Part shown: in pieces, positions 1-10,888 of the stretch
How the letters are laid out: each line of letters starts with the position of its first letter
How positions within the stretch are numbered: the stretch's first letter is position 1
NCBI GenBank assembly: GCA_013146195.2
Contig: CM028377.1
Location: 106,246,094 to 106,310,093, forward strand
Length of the DNA stretch: 64,000 nucleotides
Direction of reading: 5' to 3'
Source of the DNA: Codonopsis lanceolata
Taxonomy: Eukaryota; Streptophyta; Magnoliopsida; Asterales; Campanulaceae
Translations under genes and position numbers: made by a program
The notes under the pieces: generated by a model
What the model was told of the DNA's origin: nothing
Seen by the model: only the letters and a program-made list of their open reading frames with translations
Database searches by the model: none

Positions 1-1275
1 ACACCCCAAACTTCACTCTATTTTTATATTGTCCAATAAATATAAAATGGACTACTAATTATTCTTTGTATATTTCAGAACAAAGGTACGAAAAGATAAA
101 GTAAAACAAAAATAAAAAGAAAAACAAAACAAAAAAGAAAGAAAAGAAACAAAAAAAAAAAGAAACCAAAAAGCAAAAGAAAAAAAGAAAAAACTTAAAA
201 AGAAAAAACCCTGCCAAAAAGGTTGCCCCCTTTCTTAACCCACTAAACAATCACTCCCATACTCTCTCTCCGATCAATCTGCCACAATTTTTTTACCGGC
301 CCACCCAAATAAGAATACTCCCCTCTCCTTCACATATAATCCCACACCTCATAATCCCTCATCCATCACTCACTCCAGCCCTCACCACCCAAGCTCCTCT
401 CCTCTCCCTCCTCACTCACACACACTCACATATATATACTCCCTCACTCAACCGTCCTCTCCCCAAAATTTCCCACTCCACACTCACATATACTTCCTCA
501 AACCCAAGATCCCTAGCCTCCACTCACACACACACAATACCGCACACACACACAATAAATACAAACACGCACACACAAAAATACACATAACATATACCCT
601 CCGCTACTCCGCCTCGAGTAACGAGCTAAAAAGTCAAAACTTAAGTCTAGGTTCCGCCCAATCGAAAAGGCCAAAACCTACCCAAATAAAAAGTCACTCG
701 CCTCGAGTAGCCCCAGCCTCAAAACATCAATCAAATCCAGCTCAAATCCAGCTCAATTCCAGCAGCTCAATTCAAAACAAAAAGACTCCTCTCCCGAAGA
801 GGACGTAGCGAGACACCACCGCTCTAAAAGGTAATACCTTTAAGAGCGTATTTATTTTATTTCATTTGTATTTTTTTTCTTTTATTTATTTTCAAAAGTT
901 GTATTTTAAATCCCGCACAATGTAGCCAATATAAGCCGTAGTCGCCTTGATTAGATTAGAAAAATTATGTAAAAGAGCCATTATAATGGCCAAATATTCT
1001 TAAATGTGTTTGTAATTATTGGAAGGAGGCTATGCGAGTCCCAGAATAATGTAGCCACGAATGTATCTCTGCTTAATTTTCCCTTGTCAAAATAAGACCT
1101 TATTTATTTGCTAGATTAATATAACAATGAGCATATTTCACCCAAAAACGCTTTGAGATCGAAGGGCGAGTTGGGTGCCTAGCACCTTCCCAACTCGTAA
1201 CTTAGCCCCGAACCCGTTTCTAAAATCTCTCGGTTTTCTTTCCGGTTTTCCTTTATTTTTGCCTTAAAATAAAGG
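1..1275 (+). mobile_element. Tat/Ogre-like LTR, 3' part (cut by window edge)
   Basis: Sequence directly before a tRNA-Arg-type primer binding site, so probably the end of a 5' LTR. It holds a purine tract of A/G runs at about 70-215, a CT/CA-rich stretch at 240-600 and a small near-palindrome around 820-850 (CTCTAAAAGG ... CCTTTAAGAG). The block at about 1140-1205 recurs in inverse orientation at about 50665-50735, which supports its being repetitive. I see no start of the LTR, so it may begin outside the window. No convincing gene lies here; the 63-codon ORF across the purine tract is low complexity. Confidence 0.4.
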
Positions 1276-1285
1276 TGGCGACTCT
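1276..1285 (+). promoter_or_regulatory. Primer binding site-like sequence (tRNA-Arg type)
   Basis: TGGCGACTCT is the exact complement of the last 10 nt of a CCA-tailed tRNA-Arg(ACG), whose gene sequence is seen in the array at 7.9-17.4 kb. Identity stops after 10 nt. From recall, Ogre/Tat retroelements prime on tRNA-Arg. The same 10-mer recurs at 7014-7023. Confidence 0.45.
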
Positions 1286-1299
1286 AAAAACTTTCAGAT

Positions 1300-1830
1300 C
1301 CAAATGGGCCACGCAACATTCTCTTTGCACTTTCCCTGTTCTCCCTAAAAAAGGGAGATATGAATGGAGGGGTGATGTATTCCCATATCCCGTATCCCCT
1401 AAACAAGGGATAACTTGATGCGGGAAACCCATAGCTCCCATAGCGATCCGATTGGGCCATAAGGCCATTTTAATAAATCCATAAGTGGGGCGCCGCAATA
1501 TCTTTTCTTGCACTTCTATTATCCCCCGACGAAAAAAGGGAGAATGAGAATGGAAAGGTAATGCATTCCCATATCCCGTTATCCACTTAAATAAGGGATA
1601 ACCCGACATGAGGAAACCTTTAGTTCCCATTTTGGATACAAAATCCACTCAAGGCAACCGAGGCACATTCCAACGTGCTAATATAGACAAGACTCCTCTC
1701 GCACTTTGATTTCGCCTTCCCTAAACAAGGGAGGGTGGAACGAGAGCAAGGTGTCCCGCATCCGCACGCACGCCGCACTCCCTATCCAAGGCGGGGCGGG
1801 GCACCCCCTGAACCTCACAGGGCGACTGGC
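1300..1830 (+). repeat. Degenerate tandem repeats in retroelement leader
   Basis: Three diverged units of roughly 160-200 bp share the order: 'ccaaatgg/aaatcca', a C/T-rich 'cactttccctgt' type block, 'aagggaga..gaatgga', 'attcccatatcccgt', 'aaacaagggataac' and 'gaaacc..tagttccc'. The last unit (about 1608-1830) is repeated downstream of gag-pro at 6838-7061. Tat/Ogre-type elements are known for tandem repeats in untranslated regions; assignment here is inference. Confidence 0.5.
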
Positions 1831-2092
1831 TGGGAGTTGTTTTATTTTAAATAAAATGGAGGGCTAGACTCATAAAATAAAACCTTTTTTGGCTTTTCTT
1901 TGTTTTTGGCCGCAATATGCTCGTTATATTAATTTACGATTTCAATAAAGTGTTCCCATTACGCCGCCGGGCTATATTTGTGGATATGATCCTCCATCCG
2001 CGCAGCCAGCCTCGCTCCGATATCTGTTATGTGCATGTTCGAGAGTATTAAAAAAAAAAAAATCAATCAAATAAAAAAATCAAAAAATTCAA

Positions 2093-2173
<81 letters not shown>

Positions 2174-3566
2174 CGGTCTAAGTATATTGGCCGGAAACTC
2201 CATTGATACCCTTAAAGCATTCTCGAATAGAGTGTGGTATCGCCGAGCACACAACGCCGCCATTTGGCCGATCAAAAGCCTTCAAACACTATTATATATA
2301 TATACATAAAAAAAATTTAAAAATCAAAAAAAAGGAAAATATATATATATTATATATTTTACAAATAAATTCCTGGCAAAGACAACAAAAGAGTCGGGCT
2401 TTACTTCACTCTATTTTCTTTCATTTATTTCTTTCGTCCATTTTTCTTTTTCACTTTATTCTCAGAACTCAGATATTTGTACATCTCAAGATTCATTATG
2501 TCATTTTATTTTGGGGGCATAGGACCAAAATTTGTAATTAATAGGATAGATAGTTTCCCCACTTTTCTTTCTATTTCTTAAAATGTGTGCTTATTGCTTC
2601 AAACTAAAAAGCCGAGAAAATCCACACAAACAAAGAAGACAGCCATAATTTATTTTATTTTCTATATACCGTAAATAAATAAAGATTTTATCGCTTTTTT
2701 AGATACCGCACACACGTGCACGCATGTAAATATATTCCGAATCTGTCTACACCATGGCCACTACCCCCGCATAAGCCAACGTTAGAATGCATATAGTTTT
2801 TCAGACACTTCTGCATCGATCGGTTTTTGCATTTTTGAATTGTGGGTCACCCTCCAAAAAAATCATCAAAAAAAAAATCGAAAAAAAAAGAAAATATATA
2901 TGTTAAAAAAAAATGCGCAAGTTCGAAAAAATAATAGTAAGACAAAAAAAAATATATAGACAATAAACAATAAACAGGGCGACTTATAATTCTTAGATGC
3001 TCGACCTAGACCATTTCGAATGGTGGATCCCGAAAGAGTATAGCCCTTCGCTCGGGACCACCCCGGGAGTCGAAAGGCGTGGAATACGTTGGTCCTATAC
3101 TCGAGAAAGAATCCACTATTCCAGAAAGTCCCGAGATCGCCAAAATAAAGCGTGTGCTTATCCTGGCCAATTGTAGGAATGCAAATAATAAATTAATAAT
3201 AAAATACTAATAAAAGGCACGCTGATTTCAAGCCCATAAGCCTCCATTCTAGCCTTCTCGATACCTACCAAACCCCCATTTTCCTCGAGACTGCCCGAAT
3301 TTGGAAACGCAGAGATAGCACCGGCCGGTTGATTCGAAGATAGTACGTAAATCGATCGTAGGGTATCGGGCCGATCGACGAGGGCGTAATCGGCGGAAAC
3401 AGATCCGAGCAAAGATGGCGTAAGAAAGTGAATAAGCCGCTATGGGTACAGTTCGGGCTCCAGATATGCTCCGCCTCCCAAGAATGCAGAATGGTTTGAC
3501 CAAAGGTTGGGTGCAGCGATGAGTCGATGGCTAGTCCGGTACGTAGTCTAAAAGTCCGGTGGTGAG
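1831..3566 (+). other. Retroelement leader, no supported gene
   Basis: A-rich and AT-microsatellite sequence (2040-2360 and 2860-2960), then a more complex block at 3000-3560 that is open for short stretches on both strands. I recognise no domain. It may be untranslated leader or a decayed first ORF of the Tat-like element. Confidence 0.4.
2097..2170. repeat. (TA)n microsatellite
   Basis: About 37 TA dinucleotides broken once by an AAAA at 2131. Likely length-variable. Confidence 0.95.
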
Positions 3567-6224
3567 GTGAATTCTTCTCCTACTATTCCCAAGAAGCATC
3601 CACATCTCAGGTGCTTCCTAACCCAACTCCCCAGCCAAACACCAACCCACCAAATACTACCATTATCCCAAATCCCAATCCTCCACCAAGTCCCTATTAC
3701 CCAAATATCTACCCTTATCCGCCTTATCCACAATATATTCTCCCAAACACCCAGAACCCAAATGACCTTCCTTTTCCTATGACTAACCCACTCCTAAATA
3801 GCCCACACATGGACCCAAAAAGCTTTAACCCGCCAGGCCAAGTTACCACATGTTTACCTCCTAATGATCCTGGTCGCCCGGCTGAAGCCACCAATAACCC
3901 ACCAATCCAGAATCCATATACTACCCAAAGCCAACCAATCCAAAATCCCTATATCATCCAAAACCCAATAACCCAAGACCTTTATCCAACCCAATACCCA
4001 TATCCGGCCAAGAATCCTTATAATACCCAAATTCCATTAACCCGCATTAACCCATATATCGTCCAAAACCCACCACCAAAATCCCTACCTTCAACCGAAA
4101 ATAACCCAAATCTTCCCAAATCCGGCCGGATATACCAAAAACAACTCCCCCACCACCAAAATGGAGGCCGACATGGAAAATATGAAGGCCATGATGCTTA
4201 AAGCTCCTCAACTCGGGCCTAAAGGGGATTGCATTTTCTACTCGGGCCCTCGGCAATACTTCCCTCAAAATTCAAAATGCCCGACATAGAAAGTTTGACG
4301 GACCGATGCCCCATATCCCATTTAAGATCTTATTCCACCCAAGATGCAAATACGGGGAGCTAGCTTTGAAGCTATGGCTTCCAATTTTCACCTCACCCTG
4401 GTAGGAGCTGCCAAACAATGGTTAATGCTGTCTGATAGCAGGCAGTACCATGAACACTTGGGACCAGATAGCCGAAGCATTCCTCGAAAGATACAAAGAT
4501 AATACCAGTCCTGAAAATAGGAGGGACCTTGAATCGTGCACCCAACGGAAAGAAACTGCGCCGAAGTTTGCAAATCGGGTGGAAGAGAAAGTTGGCACGC
4601 ACTCGACATTCGATCCGGTAGAAGTCATGCCGGATGTTCATCAAAAACCTTCAACCCATTTACCTGGAACACATGCGGTACCTCCCCTGTACCAATTTCA
4701 AAGAAATAGTGGAGATAGGAGCCCGTATTGATGACGATATACGGACCGGCCAACTAAAAACCAATACGTCTTCCAGTTCTTTCCGTTACTCCAAAGGAAA
4801 GACAACCGCACGCCCTCCGCCAATATGGTAGGGAATGCCTCAACCCCATTTTCTACCCAAAAATTAGTAGCTGCTCCATGGTATTATGGGTCGACGGCAG
4901 TCTGTCAATGCCATGGGAGCAAATAATGGCCGCCGAGAAACTTTAAATCGAAGGGGAAACCGGCATTTTGATGAACCGCAAGCTCCCGATGCGTGATACT
5001 ACGGGGGCTAATGGCACAAGGAGTGTTGAAACCATTAGAAAATTATAAGCCACCTGATCCCCTGCCCAAGACTTGGAACCATGCCCAGTACTGTGAATAT
5101 CATCGCTCCAATGGTCACCTCACCGACAGATGTTACACCCTCAAACATGCTATCCAGGACCTAATAGATGACAAGGTTATTGAAAAGCCTCCACCCAGAC
5201 CAAATGTAGTCAATAACCCTTTGCCTCAAATCAATATGATTGAGGTAGATGAAAACCCTTCTTTGCCCAAGTTTGAAATAAATAAACATCCACTTCCATA
5301 TATTCTCATTCCTATTCCTCCACCCTTATCCAAAGAGCTTAGCTGTAATATGCTCTCTTGGGACACCATCCTTGGTAGCCAAAACACCTGTAACATTGAA
5401 AAAGCCACTTGGGTTGGTGGAGATGTTAGCCACCTTACCCGATCCGCCGAGCCTACCACCGAAAAAGGTGACCATTAGGAAAGGATCAAATAACAGATAC
5501 TGGGGCTAAAACGGTGGAAGATTCCTTATTAGCTCAGATGAAGAAAACTCAGGCCAACATTTCCATCTGGGGCTTACTGTGTGCTTCCAAGACCCACCGT
5601 GATACACTGGCTAAGTCGCTAAGCCAAGCGGTCGTTCCTATCGAAACCTCCCCCAACGAGCTTACTCAGATGATCGGGAACATTCATTTTGGGAACGTGA
5701 TAATGCTTACCGATCTAGACCTGCCAAGGGAAGGAACTAACCACATTGATGCTCTTCACATCACTGTGGGAATTTTGGAGAAACGAATTCCCCGAGTTTT
5801 GATAGATAACGGGTCTTCACTGAATGTATGTCCTGCCGGTTACACTAGCCAAGCGGGGATAAAAATATCGAACTCACTCCTTCCTCGCATGCGGTTAAGG
5901 CATACGACAACACCGGATCGATGTGTCTTGGGGTGGTCACTTTAATGTTAAGCTGTTGGCCCCTTAAACATGCCGTTGAATTCCAAGTCCCGGATATTCC
6001 GGCCACTTTTGTTGTTGGGGACGCCCTTGGATTCATGGGGTAAAGGGGTAGCCTCTTCATTACACCAGCGTGTCAAATTCATCCACGATGATCACATAGT
6101 AATTATTCTGGCCGACAAGATCGTGGAAAATAAGGAAAGCGAGGATGTCCCAATCCTCGAGATAGAACATGAAGACACTGGTATTTTCCTCAGTGGCTTT
6201 GAGGTTATCCCCAAGCGTGGTTAA
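3567..6224 (+). pseudogene. Tat/Ogre-like gag-protease, frameshifted
   Basis: Retroelement capsid and aspartic protease region spread over several frames. 3611-4201 is a Pro/Asn-rich N-terminal part. About 4270-4830 matches the plant gag core (NTWDQIAEAFLERY, then an Arg/Glu-rich stretch). At 4993-5478 the segment CEYHRSNGHLTDRCYTLK is the pseudo-zinc-finger pattern typical of Tat gag. At 5514-5945 VLIDNGSSLNVCP holds a protease active site of the D-[NT]-G-S type. A further protease piece (ATFVVGDALGF) follows near 6000. Frames change near 4200-4450, 4730 and 5945, and no reverse transcriptase, RNase H or integrase follows. The element cannot encode its own replication enzymes. Confidence 0.75.
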
Positions 6225-6837
6225 CGCCATTGAATATGGCCGAAACCGACATCATTGGTAAGAAAGTTACCTCCCTAGGAAACATGGTCCCTTTAAACAT
6301 GTTAGAAAATGAATTATATGCCCGGCTCCAGGTCTCGGAAATCAGCCAGGGCTAGTTAATTTAGTCCAAGATGAACTTAAGGAATGTATCCCTCCTTTCG
6401 GTCTAGGATACATGCCTACTCCAGCGAAGTAGCCGCAGTCATGAAACAGAAACGTAAGAAAAGAAAGGCGTAAATGAAAAGCGACTTCCTTATGAATATC
6501 CCCCTCTCGGCCCTATCGAAAAACCTTAAATGGTTATTTTGTGTGTAAGGGAAACCGAAGCCTATCTTATGTTTCTGAGCCCTGGATAGACCAGAATGGG
6601 AAAAGATGCCTTGGTTGGGAAATCTTTGATGATGTCGGCATTATCTCGAGATGATATGGAGCAAGTTACCACGAGCCTCAGTAGCACCAATTATAAGACT
6701 GTCACCATTGAAAATGCTTGGTCTATAGACCAAGATGATTATGCACTGGCCCTGCTAGATGATGACGGTCTAGGAGACAACTTTCTGGGTATGATAGATG
6801 GAGGCACTGATTATGAAAAGCTCCCATTTTGGAGGCA
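6225..6837 (+). other. Decayed retroelement coding remnant
   Basis: Continues the Tat-like element with short open stretches, one of 81 codons at 6596-6841. I recognise no domain. It may be sequence between protease and RT in the parent element. Confidence 0.35.
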
Positions 6838-7061
6838 CTGACATGAGGAAACCCTTAGTTCCCATTTTGGATACAAAATCCACTCAAGGCAACCGAGGCA
6901 CATTCCAACGTGCTAATATAGACAGCACTCCTCTCGCACTTTGGATTTCGTCTTCCCTAAACAAGGGAGGGTGGAGCGAGAGCGTTGGTGTCCCGCCATC
7001 CGCACGCACGTGCTGGCGACTCTAACCAAGGCGCTGGCGGGCGGCACCCCTGAACCTCACG
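6838..7061 (+). repeat. Second copy of the retroelement leader repeat
   Basis: Runs closely parallel to 1608-1830 (shared blocks 'cattttggatacaaaatcc', 'cgaggcacattccaacgtgc', 'ccctaaacaagggagg'). It also carries TGGCGACTCT at 7014-7023. It ends abruptly where the zf-GRF coding region of a MULE begins, marking a breakpoint at about 7061. Confidence 0.7.
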
Positions 7062-7889
7062 GATGTACCTCGGCTTTCTTTCTTTCTCTTCATCTTTTCA
7101 GCTTCTTCAACCATTTGTTTGGCTTCAATTCCTGTTTTGTTAATTTGATGCTTCAATTCCACAATTTTTTATCTCAACCGCTCACAAATGATTAATTTTT
7201 TGGATCTTTCAGGTAATGATGGGTCGATCCAAGCAAAAAAATGACAATGCTTGCCTCGATCCTGTAATAGAAGACATGGAATTGTAAAAAAAAATTAAAG
7301 AGCAAACATAGAAGAAATGCAAATGCAAACATAAAAATACAAACCTTATAGTTTGGGCATCCTATAAACCTTCGACTAGGGTTTTCATCACTCCAAGATG
7401 TCCACATAGGAGCTCGAACACCACAATGGCAAACTCTATTCAAATTGTAGTCATTCTCAAGTTGTTTATCTTCGAAAATTGGGGTTTCCATGCTTCCACT
7501 GAAATTGATGTGTAAAACTGTGAGCAATCAACTCTAGTTGACAACATGAATGACTTTGCAATGATTGCTTTGAAAATCGAGCACAAAATCATGAGAAATT
7601 GGAAATCGATGTTAGGTTTTGAGCCCTAGAATTATTACCTGTAATGAAGCGAAGGAAGAAGATAATGTGCCTCCATCGTGCCTTTTTTTTTTTTTTACCA
7701 TTGAGGATCCACGCAAGCAGCCACGTCGTGCCCAGATCATCGCTCCATGACGGCTTGCAAACAGCCATGACATATTTGGTTTCATTTGCCTTCTAAATAT
7801 AGTACATTAGGTAAATTTGTCTTATACAAACTACGTGGTTAATTGTGTCGCCTCCAATTAGTACGTTGACTTAAAAACCATTTTTCCCA
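7062..7889 (-). mobile_element. MULE remnant with one TIR
   Basis: The right end, read on the minus strand, begins with about 200 bp closely matching the left end of the 14135-17080 MULE (shared blocks 'ccaacgtactaattgg', 'agacaaatttacctaat', 'aaccaaatatgt', 'cacgacgtggctgctt', 'aaaaggcacgatggaggca'). The terminus is TTGGGAAAAATGG against AGGGAAAAATGG in the other copy. The left side is truncated at about 7061 by the Tat-like element, so no second TIR or target duplication is available. A zf-GRF gene reads inward from this TIR. Confidence 0.75.
7169..7491 (-). CDS. zf-GRF small protein of a MULE (two exons, premature stop)
   Basis: Exon 1 is 7345-7491 (start ATG at 7491), intron 7262-7344 with GT-AG ends, exon 2 is 7169-7261. 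Exon 1 gives CHCG at residues 17-20 and NPSRRFIGC, exon 2 gives HCHFFAWIDP. Together they supply the four metal ligands and the R-R-F core of the GRF zinc finger. An in-frame TAA at 7171-7169 ends it at about 79 residues. Downstream the frame would continue into a Lys/Glu-rich coiled-coil-like stretch to about 7070, so the stop looks secondary. GRF fingers bind nucleic acid in other proteins; the role here is unknown. The frame upstream of 7491 is open but lacks another ATG. Confidence 0.65.
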
Positions 7890-7900
7890 ACAAAAAAGAA

Positions 7901-7973
7901 TGGCTCTCCTGGGGATCGAACCCAGAGTCTCTCGTTCCGTAGACCAGCGCCTTATCCATTGGGCCACAAAGTC
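7901..7973 (-). pseudogene. tRNA-Arg(ACG) unit 1, degenerate
   Basis: ACG anticodon kept, but the acceptor stem has two mismatches and the anticodon stem one. First unit of the array, 12 bp from the MULE end. Confidence 0.7.
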
Positions 7974-7986
7974 TCAATGAGTGAAA

Positions 7987-8060
7987 TGGCCCATGCAGGT
8001 CTCGAACTTGCAGCTTTCGCATTATTAGCACTACGCTCTAACCAATTGAGCTAATACGCC
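7987..8060 (-). pseudogene. tRNA-Ile(AAU) unit 1, degenerate
   Basis: Anticodon loop is intact, but the acceptor stem (GGCG instead of GGCC) and T arm carry substitutions. Confidence 0.65.
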
Positions 8061-8304
8061 ATTTATATCATATACTATATTTTATAAAATAAGAATGTAC
8101 CAAATATTTATAAATTTAGTGAAAAATAAAAACCTACCCGTGCAAAGCACAGAAATTTTAAACATGATTTTGGAAGGTGAACTCTTAAAGTGAAACATTT
8201 TAAATTTAGTATGGTGGACTCTGGAATGGAATTAGTATTTGTATTTTCTTTGTACATCTTTGAGTCTATGCTTGTTGTTCAGTTTATAAACCCAAAAAAA
8301 AAAA

Positions 8305-8377
8305 CGACTCTGCTGGGGATCGAACCCAGAATCTCTGGTTCCGTAGACCAGCGCCATATCCATTGGGCCACAGAGTC
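8305..8377 (-). tRNA. tRNA-Arg-ACG: tRNA-Arg(ACG) unit 2
   Basis: 73 nt with all four stems as in the consensus and one change in the D loop near position 21. Loop CTACGGA gives anticodon ACG. Preceded on the minus strand by tRNA-Ile of the same unit and followed by a run of about 12 T. Confidence 0.8.
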
Positions 8378-8390
8378 TCAATGTTTGAAA

Positions 8391-8464
8391 TGGCTCATGC
8401 AGGTCTCAAACCTGCGACCTTTTCATTATTAGCACGACGTTCTAACCAACTGAGCTAATAGGCC
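8391..8464 (-). pseudogene. tRNA-Ile(AAU) unit 2, variant subtype
   Basis: Belongs to the subtype shared with units 4 and 6 (TGGCTC at the 3' end side, TTTTCATTATT in the anticodon arm). Two anticodon-stem mismatches and one in the acceptor stem make function doubtful. Confidence 0.6.
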
Positions 8465-8716
8465 ATTAATATCATATACTATATTTTATAAAATAAGAAT
8501 GTACCAAATATTTATAAATTTAGTGAAAAAATAAAAAAAAAAACCTACCCATGCAAAGCACAGAAATTTTAGACATGATTTTGGAAGGTGAACTCTTAAT
8601 GTGAAACATTTTAAATTTAGTATGGTGGACTCTGGAATGGAATGAATATTTGTATTTTCTTTGTACATCTTTGAGTCTATGTTTGTTGTTTAGTTTATAA
8701 ACCAAAAAAAAAAAAA

Positions 8717-8787
8717 CGACTCTGATGGGGATCGAACCCAAAATCTCTGGTTCCGTAGACCAGCGCCTTATCCATTGGGCCACAGTC
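8717..8787 (-). pseudogene. tRNA-Arg unit 3, acceptor truncated
   Basis: Two nucleotides are missing from the 5' acceptor strand (CACAGTC where others have CACAGAGTC). The rest is close to consensus. Confidence 0.75.
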
Positions 8788-8803
8788 TCAATGAGTGCTA
8801 AAA

Positions 8804-8877
8804 TGGCCCATGCAGGTCTTGAACCTGCGACCTTCGGGTTATTAGCACGACGCTCTAACCAACTGAGCTAATAGGCC
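8804..8877 (-). tRNA. tRNA-Ile-AAU: tRNA-Ile(AAU) unit 3
   Basis: 74 nt, acceptor, D and T stems intact; one anticodon-stem mismatch and a G-to-A change in the T loop that still fits the Pol III B-box pattern GTTCRA. Possibly functional. Confidence 0.7.
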
Positions 8878-9128
8878 ATTTTTATCATATATTATATTTT
8901 ATAAAATAAGAATGTACCATATATTTATAAATTTAGTGAAAAAATAAAAATAAAAACCTACCTATGCAAAGCACGGAAATTTTAGACATGATTTTGGAAG
9001 GTGAACTCTTAAAGTGAAACATTTTAAATTTAGTATGGTGGACTCTGGAATGGAATTAGTATTTGTATTTTCTTTGTACATCTTTGAGTCTATGCTTGCT
9101 GTTCATTTTATAAACCCCAAAAAAAAAA

Positions 9129-9203
9129 CGACTCTGCTGGGGATCGAACCTGAATCTCGGTTCAGTTCCAGACCCGGCGCCTTATCCATTGGGCCACAGA
9201 GTC
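9129..9203 (-). pseudogene. tRNA-Arg unit 4, anticodon arm rearranged
   Basis: Acceptor stem is intact, but the variable and anticodon region is scrambled (GAATCTCGGTTCAGTTCC), with no ACG loop. One of seven copies with the short 'CCTGAATCTCGG' form. Confidence 0.8.
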
Positions 9204-9216
9204 TCAATGTATGAAA

Positions 9217-9290
9217 TGGCTCATGCAGGTCTCGAACATGCGACCTTTTCATTATTAGCACGACGTTCTAACCAACTGAGCTAATAGGCC
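9217..9290 (-). pseudogene. tRNA-Ile unit 4, variant subtype
   Basis: Same subtype as units 2 and 6, plus a T-stem change (GAACATGC). Confidence 0.6.
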
Positions 9291-9551
9291 ATTAATATCA
9301 TATACTATATTTTATAAAATAAGAATGTACCAAATATTTATAAATTTAGTGAAAAATAAAAATAAAAACCTACCCGTGCAAAGCACGGAAATTTTAGACA
9401 TGATTTTGGAAGGTGAACTCTTAAAGTGAAACATTTTAAATTTAGTATGGTGGACTATGGAATGGAATGAGTATTTGTATTTTCTTTGTACATCTTTGAG
9501 TCTATGTTTGTTGTTCAGTTTATAAACCAAAAAAAAAAACAAAAACAACAA

Positions 9552-9624
9552 CAACTCTGTTGGGGATCGAACCCAAAATCTCTGGTTCCGTTGACCAGCG
9601 CCTAATCCATTGGGCCACAAAGTC
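9552..9624 (-). pseudogene. tRNA-Arg unit 5, U33 lost
   Basis: Full length, but the anticodon loop reads CAACGGA, so the universal U33 is replaced. There are further changes in acceptor, T stem and D arm. Confidence 0.65.
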
Positions 9625-9637
9625 TCAATGAGTGAAA

Positions 9638-9711
9638 TGGCCCATGCAGGTCTCGAACCTGCGACCTTCGCGTTATTAGCACGACGCTCTAACCAACTGA
9701 GCTAATAGGCC
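9638..9711 (-). tRNA. tRNA-Ile-AAU: tRNA-Ile(AAU) unit 5, intact
   Basis: 74 nt matching the array consensus. Loop CTAATAA gives anticodon AAU; B box GGTTCGAGACC is present; TATA-like sequence lies upstream at about 9725-9745. Confidence 0.9.
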
Positions 9712-9957
9712 ATTTTTATCATATACTATATTTTATAAAATAAGAATGTACCATATATTTATAAATTTAGTGAAAAAAAAATAAAAACCTACCTGTGCAA
9801 AGCACGAAAATTTTAGACATGATTTTGGAAGGTGAACTCTTAAAGTGAAACATTTTAAATTTAGTATGGTGGACTCTGGAATGGAATGAGTATTTGTATT
9901 TTCTTTGTACATCTTTGAGTCTATGTTTGCTGTTCAGTTTATAAACCAAAAAAAAAA

Positions 9958-10030
9958 CGACTCTGCTGGGGATCGAACCCAGAATCTCTGGTTCCGTAGA
10001 CCAGCGCCTTATCCATTGGGCCACAGAGTC
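9958..10030 (-). tRNA. tRNA-Arg-ACG: tRNA-Arg(ACG) unit 6, intact
   Basis: 73 nt with perfect acceptor (GACTCTG/CAGAGTC), anticodon (CTGGT/ACCAG) and T (CTGGG/CCCAG) stems. B box GGTTCGATCC. A 10-T terminator (9948-9957) follows immediately. Confidence 0.93.
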
Positions 10031-10043
10031 TCAATGTATGAAA

Positions 10044-10117
10044 TGGCTCATGCAGGTCTCGAACCTGCGACCTTTTCATTATTAGCACGACGTTCTAACC
10101 AACTGAGCTAATAGGCC
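10044..10117 (-). pseudogene. tRNA-Ile unit 6, variant subtype
   Basis: Subtype of units 2 and 4: acceptor mismatch at the fourth pair and weak anticodon stem. T arm is normal here. Confidence 0.55.
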
Positions 10118-10364
10118 ATTAATATCATATACTATATTTTATAAAATAAGAATGTACCAAATATTTATAAATTTAGTGAAAAATAAAAAAAAACCTACTG
10201 TGCAAAGCACGAAATTTTAGACATGATTTTGGAAGGTGAACTCTTAAAGTGAAACATTTTAAATTTAGTATGGTGGACTCTGGAATGGAATGAGTATTTG
10301 TATTTTCTTTGTACATCTTTGAGTCTATGTTTGTTGTTCAGTTTATAAACCAAAAAAAACAACA

Positions 10365-10408
10365 ACATCTCTGTTGGGGATCGAACCCAAAATCTCTGGT
10401 TCCGTTGA
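10365..10408 (-). pseudogene. tRNA-Arg unit 7, half deleted
   Basis: The 5' half including the D arm and acceptor strand is gone; sequence jumps from the anticodon (CCGTTGA) into the Ile-Arg spacer. This also shortens the unit to about 368 bp. Confidence 0.85.
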
Positions 10409-10414
10409 GTGAAA

Positions 10415-10488
10415 TGGCCCATGCAGGTCTCAAACCTGCGACCTTCGCGTTATTAGCACGACGCTCTAACCAACTGAGCTAATAGGCC
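10415..10488 (-). tRNA. tRNA-Ile-AAU: tRNA-Ile(AAU) unit 7, T-loop change
   Basis: Stems intact, but the T loop reads TTTGAGA, losing the conserved C56 and weakening the B box. Its downstream Arg partner is deleted. Confidence 0.6.
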
Positions 10489-10732
10489 ATTTTTATCATA
10501 TACTATATTTTATAAAATAAGAATGTACCATATATTTATAAATTTAGTGAAAAATAAAAATAAAAACCTACCTGTGCAAAGCACGGAAATTTTAGACATG
10601 ATTTTGGAAGGTGAACTCTTAAAGTGAAACATTTTAAATTTAGTATGGTGGACTCTGGAATGGAATGAGTATTTGTATTTTCTTTGTACATCTTTGAGTC
10701 TATGTTTGTTCAGTTTATAAACCCAAAAAAAA

Positions 10733-10801
10733 CGACTTCTGGGGATCGAACCTGAATCTCGGTTCCGTAGACCAGCGCCTTATCCATTGGGCCACAGAGT
10801 C
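10733..10801 (-). pseudogene. tRNA-Arg unit 8, small deletions
   Basis: 69 nt. Anticodon arm with ACG is complete, but 2 nt are lost at the 3' acceptor side and 2 nt around the T stem/variable loop (CCTGAATCTCGG form). Confidence 0.8.
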
Positions 10802-10814
10802 TCAATGAGTGAAA

Positions 10815-10888
10815 TGGCCCATGCAGGTCTCGAACCTGCGACCTTCGCGTTATTAGCACGACGCTCTAACCAACTGAGCTAATAGGCC
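10815..10888 (-). tRNA. tRNA-Ile-AAU: tRNA-Ile(AAU) unit 8, intact
   Basis: Consensus 74-nt gene with AAU anticodon and normal A and B boxes. Confidence 0.9.

Noticed and set aside
3611..4201. 196-codon Pro/Asn-rich ORF as a host cell-wall protein gene
   Set aside because: No signal peptide, and it runs directly into gag homology; fits the Pro-rich N-terminal part of Tat-like gag.
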